Assembly (NCBI RefSeq): GCF_024346755.1
Contig: NZ_AP024861.1
Location: forward strand, 558,001 to 622,000
Reading direction: 5' to 3'
Length of the DNA: 64,000 nucleotides
DNA from: Vibrio aerogenes
GTDB lineage: Bacteria; Pseudomonadota; Gammaproteobacteria; Enterobacterales; Vibrionaceae
Both the position numbers and the translations under genes were made by a program. Below the pieces are notes generated by a model. It was not told the DNA's origin, ran no database searches, and saw only the letters and a program-made list of their open reading frames with translations. Shown here piece after piece: positions 38,145 to 47,746 of the stretch. The number at the start of each line of letters is the position of its first letter. Position 1 is the first letter of the stretch.

Positions 38145-38846
38145 ATGAAAGAGCGAGTCATGAATAAGCAGATTATCAAATGGCTGTCAGGCGGTTGGAT
38201 GATCGCGGTTTTACTGTTAGCCGGGTGTGCGGGCAGGCAGGAGTTTATGCCTGTTTCTCCCAATGAAGATAAATATGGTCCTCCGGAGCTGGATTATTCT
38301 CTGCCAGCCCCTAAAGCCGGGAGTCTTTACCGCCATCAATACACCATGACACTCTTTCAGGACCGCCGGGCTTACCGGGTTGGGGATATGCTGACTGTAA
38401 TTTTGTCAGAACAGACCCAGTCAAGCAAAGAAGCCAATACAAAATATGGTAAAAATTCGAGTGTAAATTTTGCGTTGCCAACGCTGGGCACCAAAAAACT
38501 GAATGATCTGTCGGCATCGATTGATGCGCAGCGTGATTTTGATGGCAGTGCCACCAGCTCTCAGGGGAATAAACTGCAGGGGGCAATTACGGTGACGGTG
38601 CATGAAGTCCTGCCGAATGGTGTGCTGCGTATCAGTGGTGAAAAATGGATTCGCCTGAATCAGGGCGATGAATATATCCGGCTGACTGGTATTGTCCGGG
38701 TGGACGACATCAGCCGCAGTAATCAGGTCTCTTCTCAGCGAATCGGGGATGCCCGGATTACTTATTCTGGCCGGGGAGCGCTGGCGGAAAGCAATGCTTC
38801 CGGATGGTTGACTCAATTCTTTAACAGCCCATGGATGCCATTCTGA
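38145..38846 (+). CDS. flgH: Flagellar L-ring lipoprotein FlgH
   Basis: 233 residues. The lipoprotein signal ends in lipobox LLAGC with the modified Cys at residue 28. The L-ring body includes [15 protein letters not shown] and the C-terminal [20 protein letters not shown]. It forms the outer-membrane ring. A second ATG at 38160 is a possible start. Its stop overlaps the preferred flgI start (TGATG). Confidence 0.95.
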   Translation: MKERVMNKQIIKWLSGGWMIAVLLLAGCAGRQEFMPVSPNEDKYGPPELDYSLPAPKAGSLYRHQYTMTLFQDRRAYRVGDMLTVILSEQTQSSKEANTKYGKNSSVNFALPTLGTKKLNDLSASIDAQRDFDGSATSSQGNKLQGAITVTVHEVLPNGVLRISGEKWIRLNQGDEYIRLTGIVRVDDISRSNQVSSQRIGDARITYSGRGALAESNASGWLTQFFNSPWMPF

Positions 38847-39991
38847 TGAAACCGATAAAGTACATGGTGAAACCGATAAAATACACGGTGAAAACGATTT
38901 TCTGGACGATAGCACTCTCTGTTGCCCCGTTTGTGCAGGCAGCGGAAGTGAAAATTCCGGTGATGGATCTGGTGGATGTTCAGGGAATCCGATCAAACCA
39001 GCTGGTGGGCTATGGTTTGGTCGTTGGTCTGGATGGTCAGGGTGACCGAAATCAGGTGAAATTTACCTCGCAGTCTATCACCAATATGTTACGGCAGTTT
39101 GGGGTTCAGATTGACGAAAAAACCGATCCAAAACTGCGGAATGTTGCCTCTGTCAGTGTGACCGCTAATGTCGGACCGATGACCGGACTGGGACAACCGA
39201 TTGATATTGTGGTGTCATCGATTGGGGATGCAAAAAGCTTACGTGGCGGTACGCTGCTGTTAACACCACTGCGCGGTGTAGACGGTGAAGTTTATGCTGT
39301 TGCTCAGGGGAATGTTGTGGTTGGCGGTGCCTCTGCGGAAGGAAAGAGTGGTTCTAAAATTGCTATTAACACGCCTACGGCTGGCCGGATCCCTAACGGT
39401 GCCACACTGGAGCGTGAGATTCCGACCGATTTTAACTCCCGCGATAAAATCACCCTCAATTTACATGAACCAAGTTTTACAACGGCAAAAAATATTGCCC
39501 GTGAAATCAACCGGACTTTCGGACCGGATGTCGCGGTTGCGGTCAATAAGGTCCGTGTGGATATGCGGGCACCTAAAGAGACTCAGCAACGGGTGACGAT
39601 GATGTCGATGCTGGAAGAGATGAGTGTTGAGCCGGGCCGCAAACCCGCCAGAATTGTTTTCAATTCCCGGACGGGAACCGTTGTTATCGGCAAAAATGTT
39701 AAGGTGGGTGAAGCGGCGGTCAGTCACGGTAATTTAACCGTCAGAATTTCTGAAGCGCAGCATGTCAGCCAGCCAAATCCTTTTGCTGACGGCAACACCA
39801 AAGTGGTTGACCGGACCGGCATTGATATGAATGAAGATCAGGCACAGATGGTGATCTGGCCGCCGGGAACGGAACTGAATACTATCGTCAACGCGGTCAA
39901 CAGCCTTGGCGCGACACCGACAGATCTGATGTCGATTTTACAGGCGCTTCACGAAGCGGGTGCTTTGAATGCTGAGCTGGTTGTCATATAA
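38846..39991 (+). CDS. flgI: Flagellar P-ring protein FlgI
   Basis: About 381 residues from ATG 38846, which overlaps the flgH stop (TGATG). An in-frame start at 38831 would add five residues. The mature part begins after VQA ([20 protein letters not shown]) and contains [14 protein letters not shown]. It forms the periplasmic P ring with help from FlgA. Oddly, the basic part of the signal peptide is a tandem 21-nt duplication ([14 protein letters not shown]). Confidence 0.94.
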   Translation: MKPIKYMVKPIKYTVKTIFWTIALSVAPFVQAAEVKIPVMDLVDVQGIRSNQLVGYGLVVGLDGQGDRNQVKFTSQSITNMLRQFGVQIDEKTDPKLRNVASVSVTANVGPMTGLGQPIDIVVSSIGDAKSLRGGTLLLTPLRGVDGEVYAVAQGNVVVGGASAEGKSGSKIAINTPTAGRIPNGATLEREIPTDFNSRDKITLNLHEPSFTTAKNIAREINRTFGPDVAVAVNKVRVDMRAPKETQQRVTMMSMLEEMSVEPGRKPARIVFNSRTGTVVIGKNVKVGEAAVSHGNLTVRISEAQHVSQPNPFADGNTKVVDRTGIDMNEDQAQMVIWPPGTELNTIVNAVNSLGATPTDLMSILQALHEAGALNAELVVI

Positions 39992-40000
39992 GGAGGCATA

Positions 40001-40549
40001 ATGAAACTTGATGGTGTGAATGATCAAACACAACTGAATTCTGTTCTTTATCATGATAACAGTGCGCTGACGAATATTAAGCATGCGACAAACCAGCAGG
40101 AGTCACTGAAGACAGTTGCCGGACAGTTTGAAGCGATGTTTTTGCAACTGGTGCTGCGGCAGATGCGCAGCAGCAGTGATGTGCTGGCTGATAAAGACAG
40201 TCCGTTTTCCAGTGAACATGAAGGTGTTTTCCGGGATATGTATGACGGTCAGCTTGCGATTGAACTGGCGAAAAAGCAAAAAGCCGGGATTGCAGATATG
40301 CTGGTTGAGCAACTGAGTCCGGAGATACCGGGAGCCGTTGGCAACGGTATCGCTCAGGCATCCTCATCAGATAATGTGGTGCCATTAATGAGAGCAGGAT
40401 CACAAAATGATTCAGCGAAAAACGTGTTGAATTCTGGCCCGGTTAATCCTGCCGCTCAAGTGGTCGCCTCTGTTAATCAGGATAAAACCTGCGAAGTAAA
40501 TGCAATCAGCGCATTTGCACAGCCATTGATTCGAAAAACGGAGTCGTAA
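40001..40549 (+). CDS. flgJ: Rod-binding protein FlgJ lacking muramidase domain
   Basis: 182 residues. Residues about 25-105 hold the rod-binding domain (VAGQFEAMFLQLVLRQMRSS...; FRDMYDGQLAIELAKKQKAGIADMLVEQL). The C-terminal glucosaminidase domain of polar or enteric FlgJ (about 310 residues in E. coli) is absent, replaced by a low-complexity tail. It should guide rod assembly, but peptidoglycan must be opened by another enzyme. Confidence 0.92.
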   Translation: MKLDGVNDQTQLNSVLYHDNSALTNIKHATNQQESLKTVAGQFEAMFLQLVLRQMRSSSDVLADKDSPFSSEHEGVFRDMYDGQLAIELAKKQKAGIADMLVEQLSPEIPGAVGNGIAQASSSDNVVPLMRAGSQNDSAKNVLNSGPVNPAAQVVASVNQDKTCEVNAISAFAQPLIRKTES

Positions 40550-40554
40550 CTGAA

Positions 40555-41928
40555 ATGAGTCTCGTCAATATTGCTTTATCAGGATTAAATGCCAACCGGG
40601 TGGCTCTGGATGTGACCGCTCAAAATGTTGCGAATATCAACACGCCGGGATATAGCCGTCAGGAAGCGCTGATGGCAGCCGTCAATGGGGCGAAACATGA
40701 TCGCCTGAATGCCGGAAACGGGGTTGAAGTGACCAGTATTCGCCGTGTGACGGATATGTTTCTGGTAAAACAGACCTGGTCCTCTGCCAGTCTTTCCTCG
40801 TATGCGTCTGGTTATAATGACGGCCTCAGTCAGCTGGAAAATACGCTGAAAGCGGATGGCTTCGATTTATCAGCCGGTTTTGACAGCCTGTTTGCTGCAC
40901 TGCACAGTGCGACAACCAAACCAGAATCTGTCTCGTTGCGTCAACAGATCACCAGTGAAGCCGAAGCTATTTCACGCCGTTTTAATACCCTGAATCAAAC
41001 GCTGCAAACCCAGCACAAAGATTTGAGTGACCAGCGTAACGCTGCCGTCGCACAGGCAAACAGCCTGATGGTGAATATTGCTGAAGTGAACCAGAAAATC
41101 ACGGAAGCGAATGGCGTAGGTGGTAATCCGTCTCAGCTACTCGATACCCGCGATAAGCTGATCGGCGAGCTGGCAGAAATTGTGGAAGTCAGAACCACAG
41201 ATCAGGCCGACGGGAGTATGCAGGTGACACTCACCTCGGGGCAGCCTTTAGTGATGGGTGGCGATGCAGGACAACTGAAAGCAGTGCCGGATCCGTCAGA
41301 TGTGTATATGGCCACCATGAAAGTTGAGTTTGAAAATCAGACCTTTGTTGTTTCTGGTTCGGTCGGCGGAAAAATTGGTGCAATCAATGATTATCAGAGT
41401 GATGTGCTCAAATCTGACATGAAAGCTGTGGATGATATGGCAACAGCCATGGCTGATGAATTTAACAATGTGCTGGCAACCGGACAGGATCTGAACGGCA
41501 ATGCCGGTCAGCCATTATTTGCTTATGACCCGGCGTCTCCCGCAGCCAGTTTGACGACCACAGGTATTGCGCCTGAAGAACTTGCTTTTTCTTCGGATGG
41601 AAATCCGGGCAACGGTGATGTGCTCAAAGATTTAATTGCCATCAGCAATAAAGATGTATCTGTGGGCAGTTTCGGGTCAATGACGCTCAATGAAGGGTTT
41701 ACTGCGATGGTGGGTGATACCGCAATTAAAGCCCGTCAGGCAACATCGGATTATCAGGCTAAAACTGTGGTGAATGAACAAGCTGAGAAAGCACGGGATA
41801 ACGTCAGGGCAGTGAATAGTGATGAAGAAGCTGCAAATCTGATGACTTTTTCACAGGCACATAACGCCAATATGAAAGTTATCAGTACTGCCAATAAATT
41901 ATTTGATTCAGTTTTGCAGCTGTTTTAA
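40555..41928 (+). CDS. flgK: Hook-filament junction protein FlgK
   Basis: 457 residues. MSLVNIALSGLNANRVALDV with TAQNVANINTPGYSRQE is the N-terminal signature, and the C-terminus has EEAANLMTFSQAHNANMKVIS. It is the first junction protein between hook and filament, chaperoned by FlgN. It is shorter than typical polar FlgK (over 600 residues in vibrios), as in lateral systems. Confidence 0.96.
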   Translation: MSLVNIALSGLNANRVALDVTAQNVANINTPGYSRQEALMAAVNGAKHDRLNAGNGVEVTSIRRVTDMFLVKQTWSSASLSSYASGYNDGLSQLENTLKADGFDLSAGFDSLFAALHSATTKPESVSLRQQITSEAEAISRRFNTLNQTLQTQHKDLSDQRNAAVAQANSLMVNIAEVNQKITEANGVGGNPSQLLDTRDKLIGELAEIVEVRTTDQADGSMQVTLTSGQPLVMGGDAGQLKAVPDPSDVYMATMKVEFENQTFVVSGSVGGKIGAINDYQSDVLKSDMKAVDDMATAMADEFNNVLATGQDLNGNAGQPLFAYDPASPAASLTTTGIAPEELAFSSDGNPGNGDVLKDLIAISNKDVSVGSFGSMTLNEGFTAMVGDTAIKARQATSDYQAKTVVNEQAEKARDNVRAVNSDEEAANLMTFSQAHNANMKVISTANKLFDSVLQLF

Positions 41929-41937
41929 GGAGTAATC

Positions 41938-42837
41938 ATGAGAATCAGTGATACACAGTTCAGTCAGATGATGCTGAGAAGCCTGCAATATAATAATGTT
42001 GGCTTGGGTAAAGTGATGCAGCAGATGTCGACCAGTGATCGTCTGACCAAGCTTTCAGACGACCCGATGGCTTCGGTTCAGTTACTGAATTTAAGCCGGG
42101 AAGGCAGCGTGATTACTCAGTATAAGAAAAATATCTCTGATGTGAAAACCAATTTATCGAATCAGGAAGTTTATCTGGATTCTGCGACTGAAAGCCTGCA
42201 ACGTATTCGTGAGCTGGTGCTTTGGGGCGCGAATGGCTCCCTGAGTACCAGTGACAGAAACGGGATGGTTACAGAGCTGAACAGCTTACGGGAAGGGTTG
42301 ATCACAGCATTTAATGCGCAGGATGAAGCCGGGCATTACCTCTTCTCGGGTACCAAAACGGATACCGCCTCTATCGCTGAGGTCTCTGGCAGCTATGTAT
42401 TACAGGGAAACAGCGATAAACGGCTGGTGACTGTGGCCAAAGGGGTCAATGTTGAATCGAATAAGACGTCTGCCGAGATTCTTGACCTGGGTGGTGGTGA
42501 CAATATTTTAAATCATATTGATGCCATCATTGCCGAGTTTGAAACACCAACGGCCAATTTCCGGACTGAAGTGGAAACAACACTGACGGCGGTTGACAGC
42601 ACATCGGCTCAGGTATTAGGTGCTCTGACTGAAATTGGTGGTCAGATTAAAAACCTGGAAATGATGTCGGGTGCACACAGTGAAAATAAACTGTTCGTCG
42701 ATAAAATCTCGAACGATTTATCGGCGCTGGATTATGGTGAAGCATCGGTCAGGCTGAATAATTATATGGCGGCTCTGAAAGCAACGCAGGCGAGCTATAC
42801 CAAGATAAACGACCTGTCCCTGTTTGATCGGTTGTAG
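41938..42837 (+). CDS. flgL: Hook-filament junction protein FlgL
   Basis: 299 residues, flagellin-like at both ends: MRISDTQFSQMMLRSLQYNNVGLGK near the start and ASVRLNNYMAALKATQASYTKI at the end. It is the second junction protein. It lies 9 nt after flgK with GGAG before the ATG. The next gene starts 11 nt later, so that gene is almost certainly in the same transcript. Confidence 0.96.
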   Translation: MRISDTQFSQMMLRSLQYNNVGLGKVMQQMSTSDRLTKLSDDPMASVQLLNLSREGSVITQYKKNISDVKTNLSNQEVYLDSATESLQRIRELVLWGANGSLSTSDRNGMVTELNSLREGLITAFNAQDEAGHYLFSGTKTDTASIAEVSGSYVLQGNSDKRLVTVAKGVNVESNKTSAEILDLGGGDNILNHIDAIIAEFETPTANFRTEVETTLTAVDSTSAQVLGALTEIGGQIKNLEMMSGAHSENKLFVDKISNDLSALDYGEASVRLNNYMAALKATQASYTKINDLSLFDRL

Positions 42838-42848
42838 GATTTGATGTT

Positions 42849-43892
42849 ATGGCAGTAAGTACGGTTGAAGTCAGGGCACATGGGATTCGGCTGACAGGGC
42901 AGGGACAAACCTCAATTTCGCCTTCCCGTGCGTCAGACACAGGCGTTTCTGCACTCAGAGGCTATCGCCAGCCGAAAGCAGAAGTGTCTTCTTATTCTCT
43001 GTCTGGTGTGATGCTGACACAAGGTCAGCAGCATGCAACATCGGTTCAGATTGCCACCCAGACACTTCAGTCTGTCGGCAAGACGCTGACCGGGATCAAA
43101 CGTACGCTGACCCCGGCGTTGCAATATGGGGTGAATGCATCTTCCTCTGCTTCCCTGAAAGAAAGTTTGTCGGCAGCGAAAGCACAGATCACTCAGGTGT
43201 TAGAACAAGCCCGGTTTGACGGGAAACGGGTTGTTGATAATGAACTCCGTTTGAAACTTGATCGTGCCGATATCCGGCGTTTTTCTGTGCCGGGTCTGAA
43301 TATCAACCGCTCGACAGACAAAGCCGAACAGATCCGGCTGGATTTTCCGCAGGGTGGTTCCGTGATGATTCAGTTTGATGGCCAGTCTGACGGGCAAAAA
43401 GCAGTGAAAATGCTGGATCGCAGCCTCCTGCCTATGGGGATGCGGGCTTCTGTCAGTGAGAACGGTGATATCATTTTTGAGGCGAAAGAGTCATCGTATC
43501 AACAGATGCAACAGAAAGTGATGGTGAGCGGCCAGGGATATCGTTTCCCGGCTGGTCAGCCGAATGCACTGACGCTGAAATCAGAACCTGATGGCATTGC
43601 GGAGCTGAAGTTTGATTTAAGCTCACGGGATGGCATTAAGAAGACCATCAGCAGCGTGAATCAACACTTGCAGCAAGTCCAGTCCAGCCTTCAGGATGCC
43701 CGCCAGTTCTATACAGACTTAAGCGCACAAATGAATAGTTTGCGTTCGGAAACGCAGACAATTTCCGGCGCAGAAACAGAACAGATGCTGACCAGTTTTT
43801 CAGCCGCCTCCCAGCGTTTCACCTCGGTGTATCAGGCATTAAATGCACAAGCGAATGTTCGTCGTCATACAGTGGTTGCCTTGCTTCGCTGA
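42849..43892 (+). CDS. Flagellin-like protein of unknown role, last gene of the flg operon
   Basis: 347 residues with no signal peptide or TM. Residues about 55-125 are helical and flagellin-like (SLKESLSAAKAQITQVLEQARFDGKRVVDNELRL region). The middle (about 145-240) looks beta-rich (IRLDFPQGGSVMIQFDGQSD, MRASVSENGDIIFEAKE). The C-terminal 80 residues form heptad-like helix (VNQHLQQVQSSLQDARQFYTDLSAQM) ending in a helix rich in Ala/Gln. This helix-beta-helix plan and the tight coupling to flgL suggest an exported filament or junction component. I do not recognise a named family. The operon ends at the terminator 43934-43961. Confidence 0.7.
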   Translation: MAVSTVEVRAHGIRLTGQGQTSISPSRASDTGVSALRGYRQPKAEVSSYSLSGVMLTQGQQHATSVQIATQTLQSVGKTLTGIKRTLTPALQYGVNASSSASLKESLSAAKAQITQVLEQARFDGKRVVDNELRLKLDRADIRRFSVPGLNINRSTDKAEQIRLDFPQGGSVMIQFDGQSDGQKAVKMLDRSLLPMGMRASVSENGDIIFEAKESSYQQMQQKVMVSGQGYRFPAGQPNALTLKSEPDGIAELKFDLSSRDGIKKTISSVNQHLQQVQSSLQDARQFYTDLSAQMNSLRSETQTISGAETEQMLTSFSAASQRFTSVYQALNAQANVRRHTVVALLR

Positions 43893-43933
43893 TCACGCTT
43901 CGTCTGTTCTGAAATCAGATTCTTGTTTGTTTT

Positions 43934-43961
43934 GCCAGCATTGATTTTGCTGGCTTTTTTT
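43934..43961 (+). terminator. Terminator of the flgB-L operon
   Basis: Perfect 7-bp GC-rich stem GCCAGCA / TGCTGGC with a 7-nt loop and T7. Confidence 0.9.
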
Positions 43962-44008
43962 GTTGCGATATATTGATATTCAGGATGTCTCAGGCGGCGG
44001 AGAATTTT

Positions 44009-44782
44009 ATGATTAAGGCGGTTTACTTTGATCTGGACAATACCCTGGTTGATCGTGATGCCAGTATTGATGCGTTTTCCCGGATTTTTATCGAACATTA
44101 TTCTCACAGACTCAGGAACCCATCGGTCAAACAAATTTCAACCATCATTAAACAAACAGATAACGGTGGTTATCTGGCTGAAGATTCACCTTATCAAAAG
44201 ATTTGGCAAGCGATTGGCGCAGAACTCTGCCGGCAGGCTGACTGGATCAAGCCGGTTCTGGCATCAGAAGTATCAACATTCTGGAGAACTGAGTTTCCCG
44301 GAAATACGGTAGAAATGCCGGGCGTGGAGCAATTAGTCAGGCAACTGGTTCAGTCTGGTTATCATGTCGGGATAATTTCCAATGGTGCGGAATCGAGCCG
44401 CCGGGCAACATTAGCTGCGACGTCACTGAATACGTTGATTTTGCAGATGGTGAGTTCCGGACAATTTGGCGTCAGTAAACCCGATCCCTCCATCTTTACT
44501 GATACCGTGCAGGATGCCGGTTTTTTATGTGGCGAATGTGTGTATATCGGTGATCATCCGGAGAAAGATATTTGTGGTGCGATGAACGCTGGTATGCATG
44601 CGATTTATTTCTCCGGCTTTCATCCGGATATATCAGTGCCAGAGGGTGCACCCGTGATACATCATCTGAGTGACGTGATTCCGGCGCTTAACCGTATTCA
44701 GACAAACAAGGAAGAAAATGATGCCGGGCAACACGAGAATCTTTTCCTTAAACCAGAAAGAAGAAATACAAAAAGCAGATAA
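44009..44782 (+). CDS. HAD-family hydrolase
   Basis: 257 residues from ATG 44009, with GGAG upstream. Motif I DLDNT (VYFDLDNTLVDRD), motif II (GIISNGAES), motif III lysine (FGVSKPDPSIF) and motif IV (VYIGDHPEKDICGAMNAGM) mark a type-I-cap haloacid dehalogenase-like phosphatase of the YjjG/PhoU-like size class. The substrate is unknown. It lies after the flg operon terminator and has its own start. Its last 35 bases overlap the 3' end of the opposing gene at 44748-45044. Confidence 0.85.
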   Translation: MIKAVYFDLDNTLVDRDASIDAFSRIFIEHYSHRLRNPSVKQISTIIKQTDNGGYLAEDSPYQKIWQAIGAELCRQADWIKPVLASEVSTFWRTEFPGNTVEMPGVEQLVRQLVQSGYHVGIISNGAESSRRATLAATSLNTLILQMVSSGQFGVSKPDPSIFTDTVQDAGFLCGECVYIGDHPEKDICGAMNAGMHAIYFSGFHPDISVPEGAPVIHHLSDVIPALNRIQTNKEENDAGQHENLFLKPERRNTKSR

Positions 44783-45044
44783 ATGCCAGTAAAGTTGCCG
44801 AAAGTGTCGGGTAGATAATATAAGTGTCCCGGCGCCGGGTTCTCTGGAAACAAAGGAAAGTCAGCAGAACATTATAAATCACCAGCAACAGACTAATACC
44901 GGTGCCGCCACTCAGAGTCAGGCTGGAAAGCTGGGTGAGAAATAGTGTTAACAAACCATAATCAACAACAATCAGCCACAGAAAAAATTTCTGCATGCCA
45001 TTTTTCTTATTCGTTTCAACCGTTTGTTGATAGTGATGGTACAT
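44748..45044 (-). CDS. Small membrane protein, unknown function
   Basis: 98 residues with three hydrophobic stretches (FFLWLIVVDYGLLTLFLT, GISLLLVIYNVLLTFLCF, LSATLLAFICFLYFFFLV) and short basic loops; probably three TM helices. It runs on the motA/motB strand about 100 nt after motB, separated by a hairpin, and converges with the HAD gene. No family recognised. Its spacing and composition make it a real gene candidate rather than a shadow. Confidence 0.6.
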   Translation of the reverse strand: MYHHYQQTVETNKKNGMQKFFLWLIVVDYGLLTLFLTQLSSLTLSGGTGISLLLVIYNVLLTFLCFQRTRRRDTYIIYPTLSATLLAFICFLYFFFLV

Positions 45045-45087
45045 AAAGCGCTCGGTGTTCAGTTATTTTGTGAAACAGGGAGTCCTG

Positions 45088-45117
45088 TCCCGCTGCTCTG
45101 CGGGCAGCGCAGCGGGA
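45088..45117 (-). terminator. GC-rich hairpin after motB
   Basis: Perfect 9-bp arms TCCCGCTGC / GCAGCGGGA with a 12-nt loop, about 30 nt past motB. There is no T-run on the minus strand, so it may stabilise the 3' end rather than terminate fully. Confidence 0.5.
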
Positions 45118-45146
45118 TATGCGTATGATGTTAATGCACTATAGTT

Positions 45147-46124
45147 TTAGATTTTCTTTTTTGGTTCTTTTTGAGTTTGTTCTGAAAGTATAGGATATTT
45201 AATCGTCTCCTGCCGGATAACAGGTTGATTAAAATGCGCTTTATCCTGTGCTTTTTTCAGTTCACTATCTTTTTGATCACCAAAAAAGGTCTCAAGCACG
45301 GCCGCCGCCGGGGTTGTCAGGACAAATAATTCGATACGGCGGTTGGCGCTCGAATCGGGCTGATCCGGATTGAGAAGCGCGCGATCAGACATGCCGGTTA
45401 CCTGAAGAACACGCTCATCTGGCATGCCGCCTGCAACCAGCGTTTGTCTGGCGATATCAGCCCGGTTTGCAGAAAGCTCCCAGTTGCTTTTGTTACTGAT
45501 GGTCTTTTTAAACGGGGTCGAATCCGTATGACCACTGATGATGATTGGGTTTTGAACCCGCTGAAAAACAGGGGCCAGAGCGAGCAATAAGTCCTCAAAA
45601 TAGGGGGTCAGTTCGGTTCCGCCCCGGCTGAACATATGCTGCTTGTAATCATCCTGAAGCACAATCCGTAAACCTTGTGGGGTCACGGTAACATTGACAT
45701 TGCCCTGAGCACTGATCTGTTTGACCAGTTCCTCAATCACTTTTGCCAGTAAGGTGAGTTGCTCTTGCGTATCAAATGTACCGGGAATCAAAGCATCCGA
45801 TTCCGGCCCTTCACCATTACCATTAAAAAATGAATTCACAATATGTCTGGCTGCATGGGTATCCGGTACTGAAGACTGAGACTTCAGATCGATCGGAGAG
45901 ATACTTTGTGACGTATCAAAAGGGTTGCCGTAGCTCTGCTCGAAAACACTGGTATCATTCAGATATGCAACGATCGCTTTCCTTTCATCCTGATCCACAA
46001 CCTGCATAACCCACAGCACCAGAAACAGCGCCATCAGTGCAATCATAAAATCGGCGAATGCGACTTTCCAGGCACCGCCGTGATGTGCATCTTCATGGCT
46101 GCGACTCGTGCGCTTGAATACCAC
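45147..46124 (-). CDS. lafU: Flagellar stator protein MotB (LafU-like)
   Basis: 325 residues. The single [22 protein letters not shown] carries the ion-binding Asp (D25). The C-terminal OmpA-like peptidoglycan-binding domain includes [13 protein letters not shown] and the [12 protein letters not shown] and [10 protein letters not shown] segments. It anchors MotA to the wall. Gene order (fliA-motA-motB ending the lafA-side operon) is that of the proton-driven lateral stator LafTU of V. parahaemolyticus; the ion used here is inferred. Confidence 0.93.
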   Translation of the reverse strand: MVFKRTSRSHEDAHHGGAWKVAFADFMIALMALFLVLWVMQVVDQDERKAIVAYLNDTSVFEQSYGNPFDTSQSISPIDLKSQSSVPDTHAARHIVNSFFNGNGEGPESDALIPGTFDTQEQLTLLAKVIEELVKQISAQGNVNVTVTPQGLRIVLQDDYKQHMFSRGGTELTPYFEDLLLALAPVFQRVQNPIIISGHTDSTPFKKTISNKSNWELSANRADIARQTLVAGGMPDERVLQVTGMSDRALLNPDQPDSSANRRIELFVLTTPAAAVLETFFGDQKDSELKKAQDKAHFNQPVIRQETIKYPILSEQTQKEPKKKI

Positions 46125-46141
46125 ATGCTCTTGCTTTTGTA

Positions 46142-46999
46142 TTATCCCTCCTGCTCAGCCAGCCACTGCTCCATTTGATTGAAGGTGGGTTTGATGTCCA
46201 GCTGAATGTGTTTTCGACCTGCATCAATGGCAAGCAGCGTTGGTTTTTTCGCAACATAAGCGACCAGCGTCGCACGGACGCATTCGAATGCCGACATGTC
46301 GCGTTTGACCCGCTGTGCCATGGCGTTACTGGCCGGATCAAGACAGCAGTAACAGCCAAAGATACCAACAAACGTACCAACCAGTGCCGCGGCTACATGG
46401 TAACCAATCAGCGCGATAGAACCATCGATAGACTGCATGGTGATGATGATTCCGCCTACAGCCGCGAGAATACCAAATCCGGGTAATGCCTCTGCGGTAC
46501 GTTGCATTGAACGGGATGGTTGCAGAAGATCGTTTTGAATCGCTTCAATCTCCTGCTCAAGCAATCCCTCTAATTCATGAGGCGACATTTGTCCCATTGC
46601 CATTAAACGTAAATTGTCGGTAATGAAAGAAACAAGACGGTAATCACCGGAAACCCGTTGATAACGATTAAATAAGTCACTTTCTTCAGGAGCTTCAATA
46701 TGCTTATCAAGGGATTTGAATCCCCCGCTGCGAACCGTTTCCAGTAAGATTTGTAAAACGGCCATCAGCTCCATGTAATACAGCTGTTCGTCTTTAGGTT
46801 GGGAAACCAGCATTCCCAGCTGGCGACGCATTTCTTTGAGAACCTGCGGTGGGTTACCAATGATGACAGAACCGAGTGCGGCACCGACAATGATCATGAT
46901 CTCAGCCGGTTGCCAGATGGCAAGTAGTCTGCCGCCGGCCCACATATATCCGCCAAAGACACACATCAAAACGATGATTGCACCTAGAAATTTTTGCAT
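46142..46999 (-). CDS. lafT: Flagellar stator protein MotA (LafT-like)
   Basis: 285 residues with four TM segments. The cytoplasmic loop contains the charged residues that contact Fli[16 protein letters not shown] and [12 protein letters not shown] mark TM3 and TM4. Its length and the long C-terminal tail match E. coli MotA more than sodium-type PomA (about 253 residues), which supports a proton motor. It lies 17 nt before motB and 9 nt after fliA. Confidence 0.93.
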   Translation of the reverse strand: MQKFLGAIIVLMCVFGGYMWAGGRLLAIWQPAEIMIIVGAALGSVIIGNPPQVLKEMRRQLGMLVSQPKDEQLYYMELMAVLQILLETVRSGGFKSLDKHIEAPEESDLFNRYQRVSGDYRLVSFITDNLRLMAMGQMSPHELEGLLEQEIEAIQNDLLQPSRSMQRTAEALPGFGILAAVGGIIITMQSIDGSIALIGYHVAAALVGTFVGIFGCYCCLDPASNAMAQRVKRDMSAFECVRATLVAYVAKKPTLLAIDAGRKHIQLDIKPTFNQMEQWLAEQEG

Positions 47000-47008
47000 G
47001 ACTGACTC

Positions 47009-47734
47009 CTAAAGGGACAAATAGTGATTAAGTTGTTTGAGCGCCTGTTTATGTAACTGACAGATGCGGGGCGGCGTCAGATTGAGGACCAGCGCAATTT
47101 CCTGAAGATTGAGTTCATGTTGGTAAAACAGCGTCAGCAATAGCTGATCCCGCGTGGAGAGCTTACCAAGAGCCTGTTCCAGGCTGCGGCGGATATGTTC
47201 ATGTTCCATCCCTTCGTATTGTTCATCAATATGACTTTCCAGTCCGTTTTCAAGCAGTTGATCGAGACTTTGAATTTCACCGGCCAGAGAGGCATTTAAC
47301 CGGTCATAGTAATCCTGTTCATCGGTGCCGAGTGCCCGGATGATTTCAGTATCCGTTGGTTGCCTGCCAAGTTGCCGGGTCAGATCACGGGTGACATCAT
47401 TGAGCTCGTGCGCTTGTTGTCTTTTTTTACGGGAGCGCCAGTCCAGACGGCGCAGTTCATCAAGAATAGATCCACGGATCCGGCAGACAGCAAATGCAGG
47501 AAAGTTTTCATCATCAATGTTGCCGTAGCGACGGCCGGCTTCAAGCAGGCCTATCAAACCGATTTGCTGCATGTCTTCAACGCTGCAATAGGTATTGGCA
47601 TGAATACGTAGCTGATTCACGATTCTTTTGACTAAATGTTGATAACGGGCCAGCAGATGATTTTCATCGATAGGAACGGCGGGTGTGTTCACTTCCTCCG
47701 TTGCTTCATAGCCTTCCTGAAAATGTATATCCAA
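47009..47734 (-). CDS. lafS: Flagellar sigma factor 28 (FliA/LafS-like)
   Basis: 241 residues with regions 2, 3 and 4. QIGLIGLLEAGRRYG is region 2, DELRRLDWRSRKKRQQ is region 2.4/3, and LNLQEIALVLNLTPPRICQLHKQAL is the region 4 helix-turn-helix. It directs late genes such as the lateral flagellin and is restrained by FlgM. Carried inside the fliD-motB operon, as LafS is in V. parahaemolyticus. Confidence 0.94.
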   Translation of the reverse strand: MDIHFQEGYEATEEVNTPAVPIDENHLLARYQHLVKRIVNQLRIHANTYCSVEDMQQIGLIGLLEAGRRYGNIDDENFPAFAVCRIRGSILDELRRLDWRSRKKRQQAHELNDVTRDLTRQLGRQPTDTEIIRALGTDEQDYYDRLNASLAGEIQSLDQLLENGLESHIDEQYEGMEHEHIRRSLEQALGKLSTRDQLLLTLFYQHELNLQEIALVLNLTPPRICQLHKQALKQLNHYLSL

Positions 47735-47746
47735 TATGAATGCCCT

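Noticed and set aside
38421..38996. 191-residue minus-strand frame across flgH and flgI
   Set aside because: Antisense shadow of two conserved genes, with no ribosome site or recognisable domain.
42749..42940. Minus-strand frame across the flgL end
   Set aside because: Shadow of flgL and the following gene.
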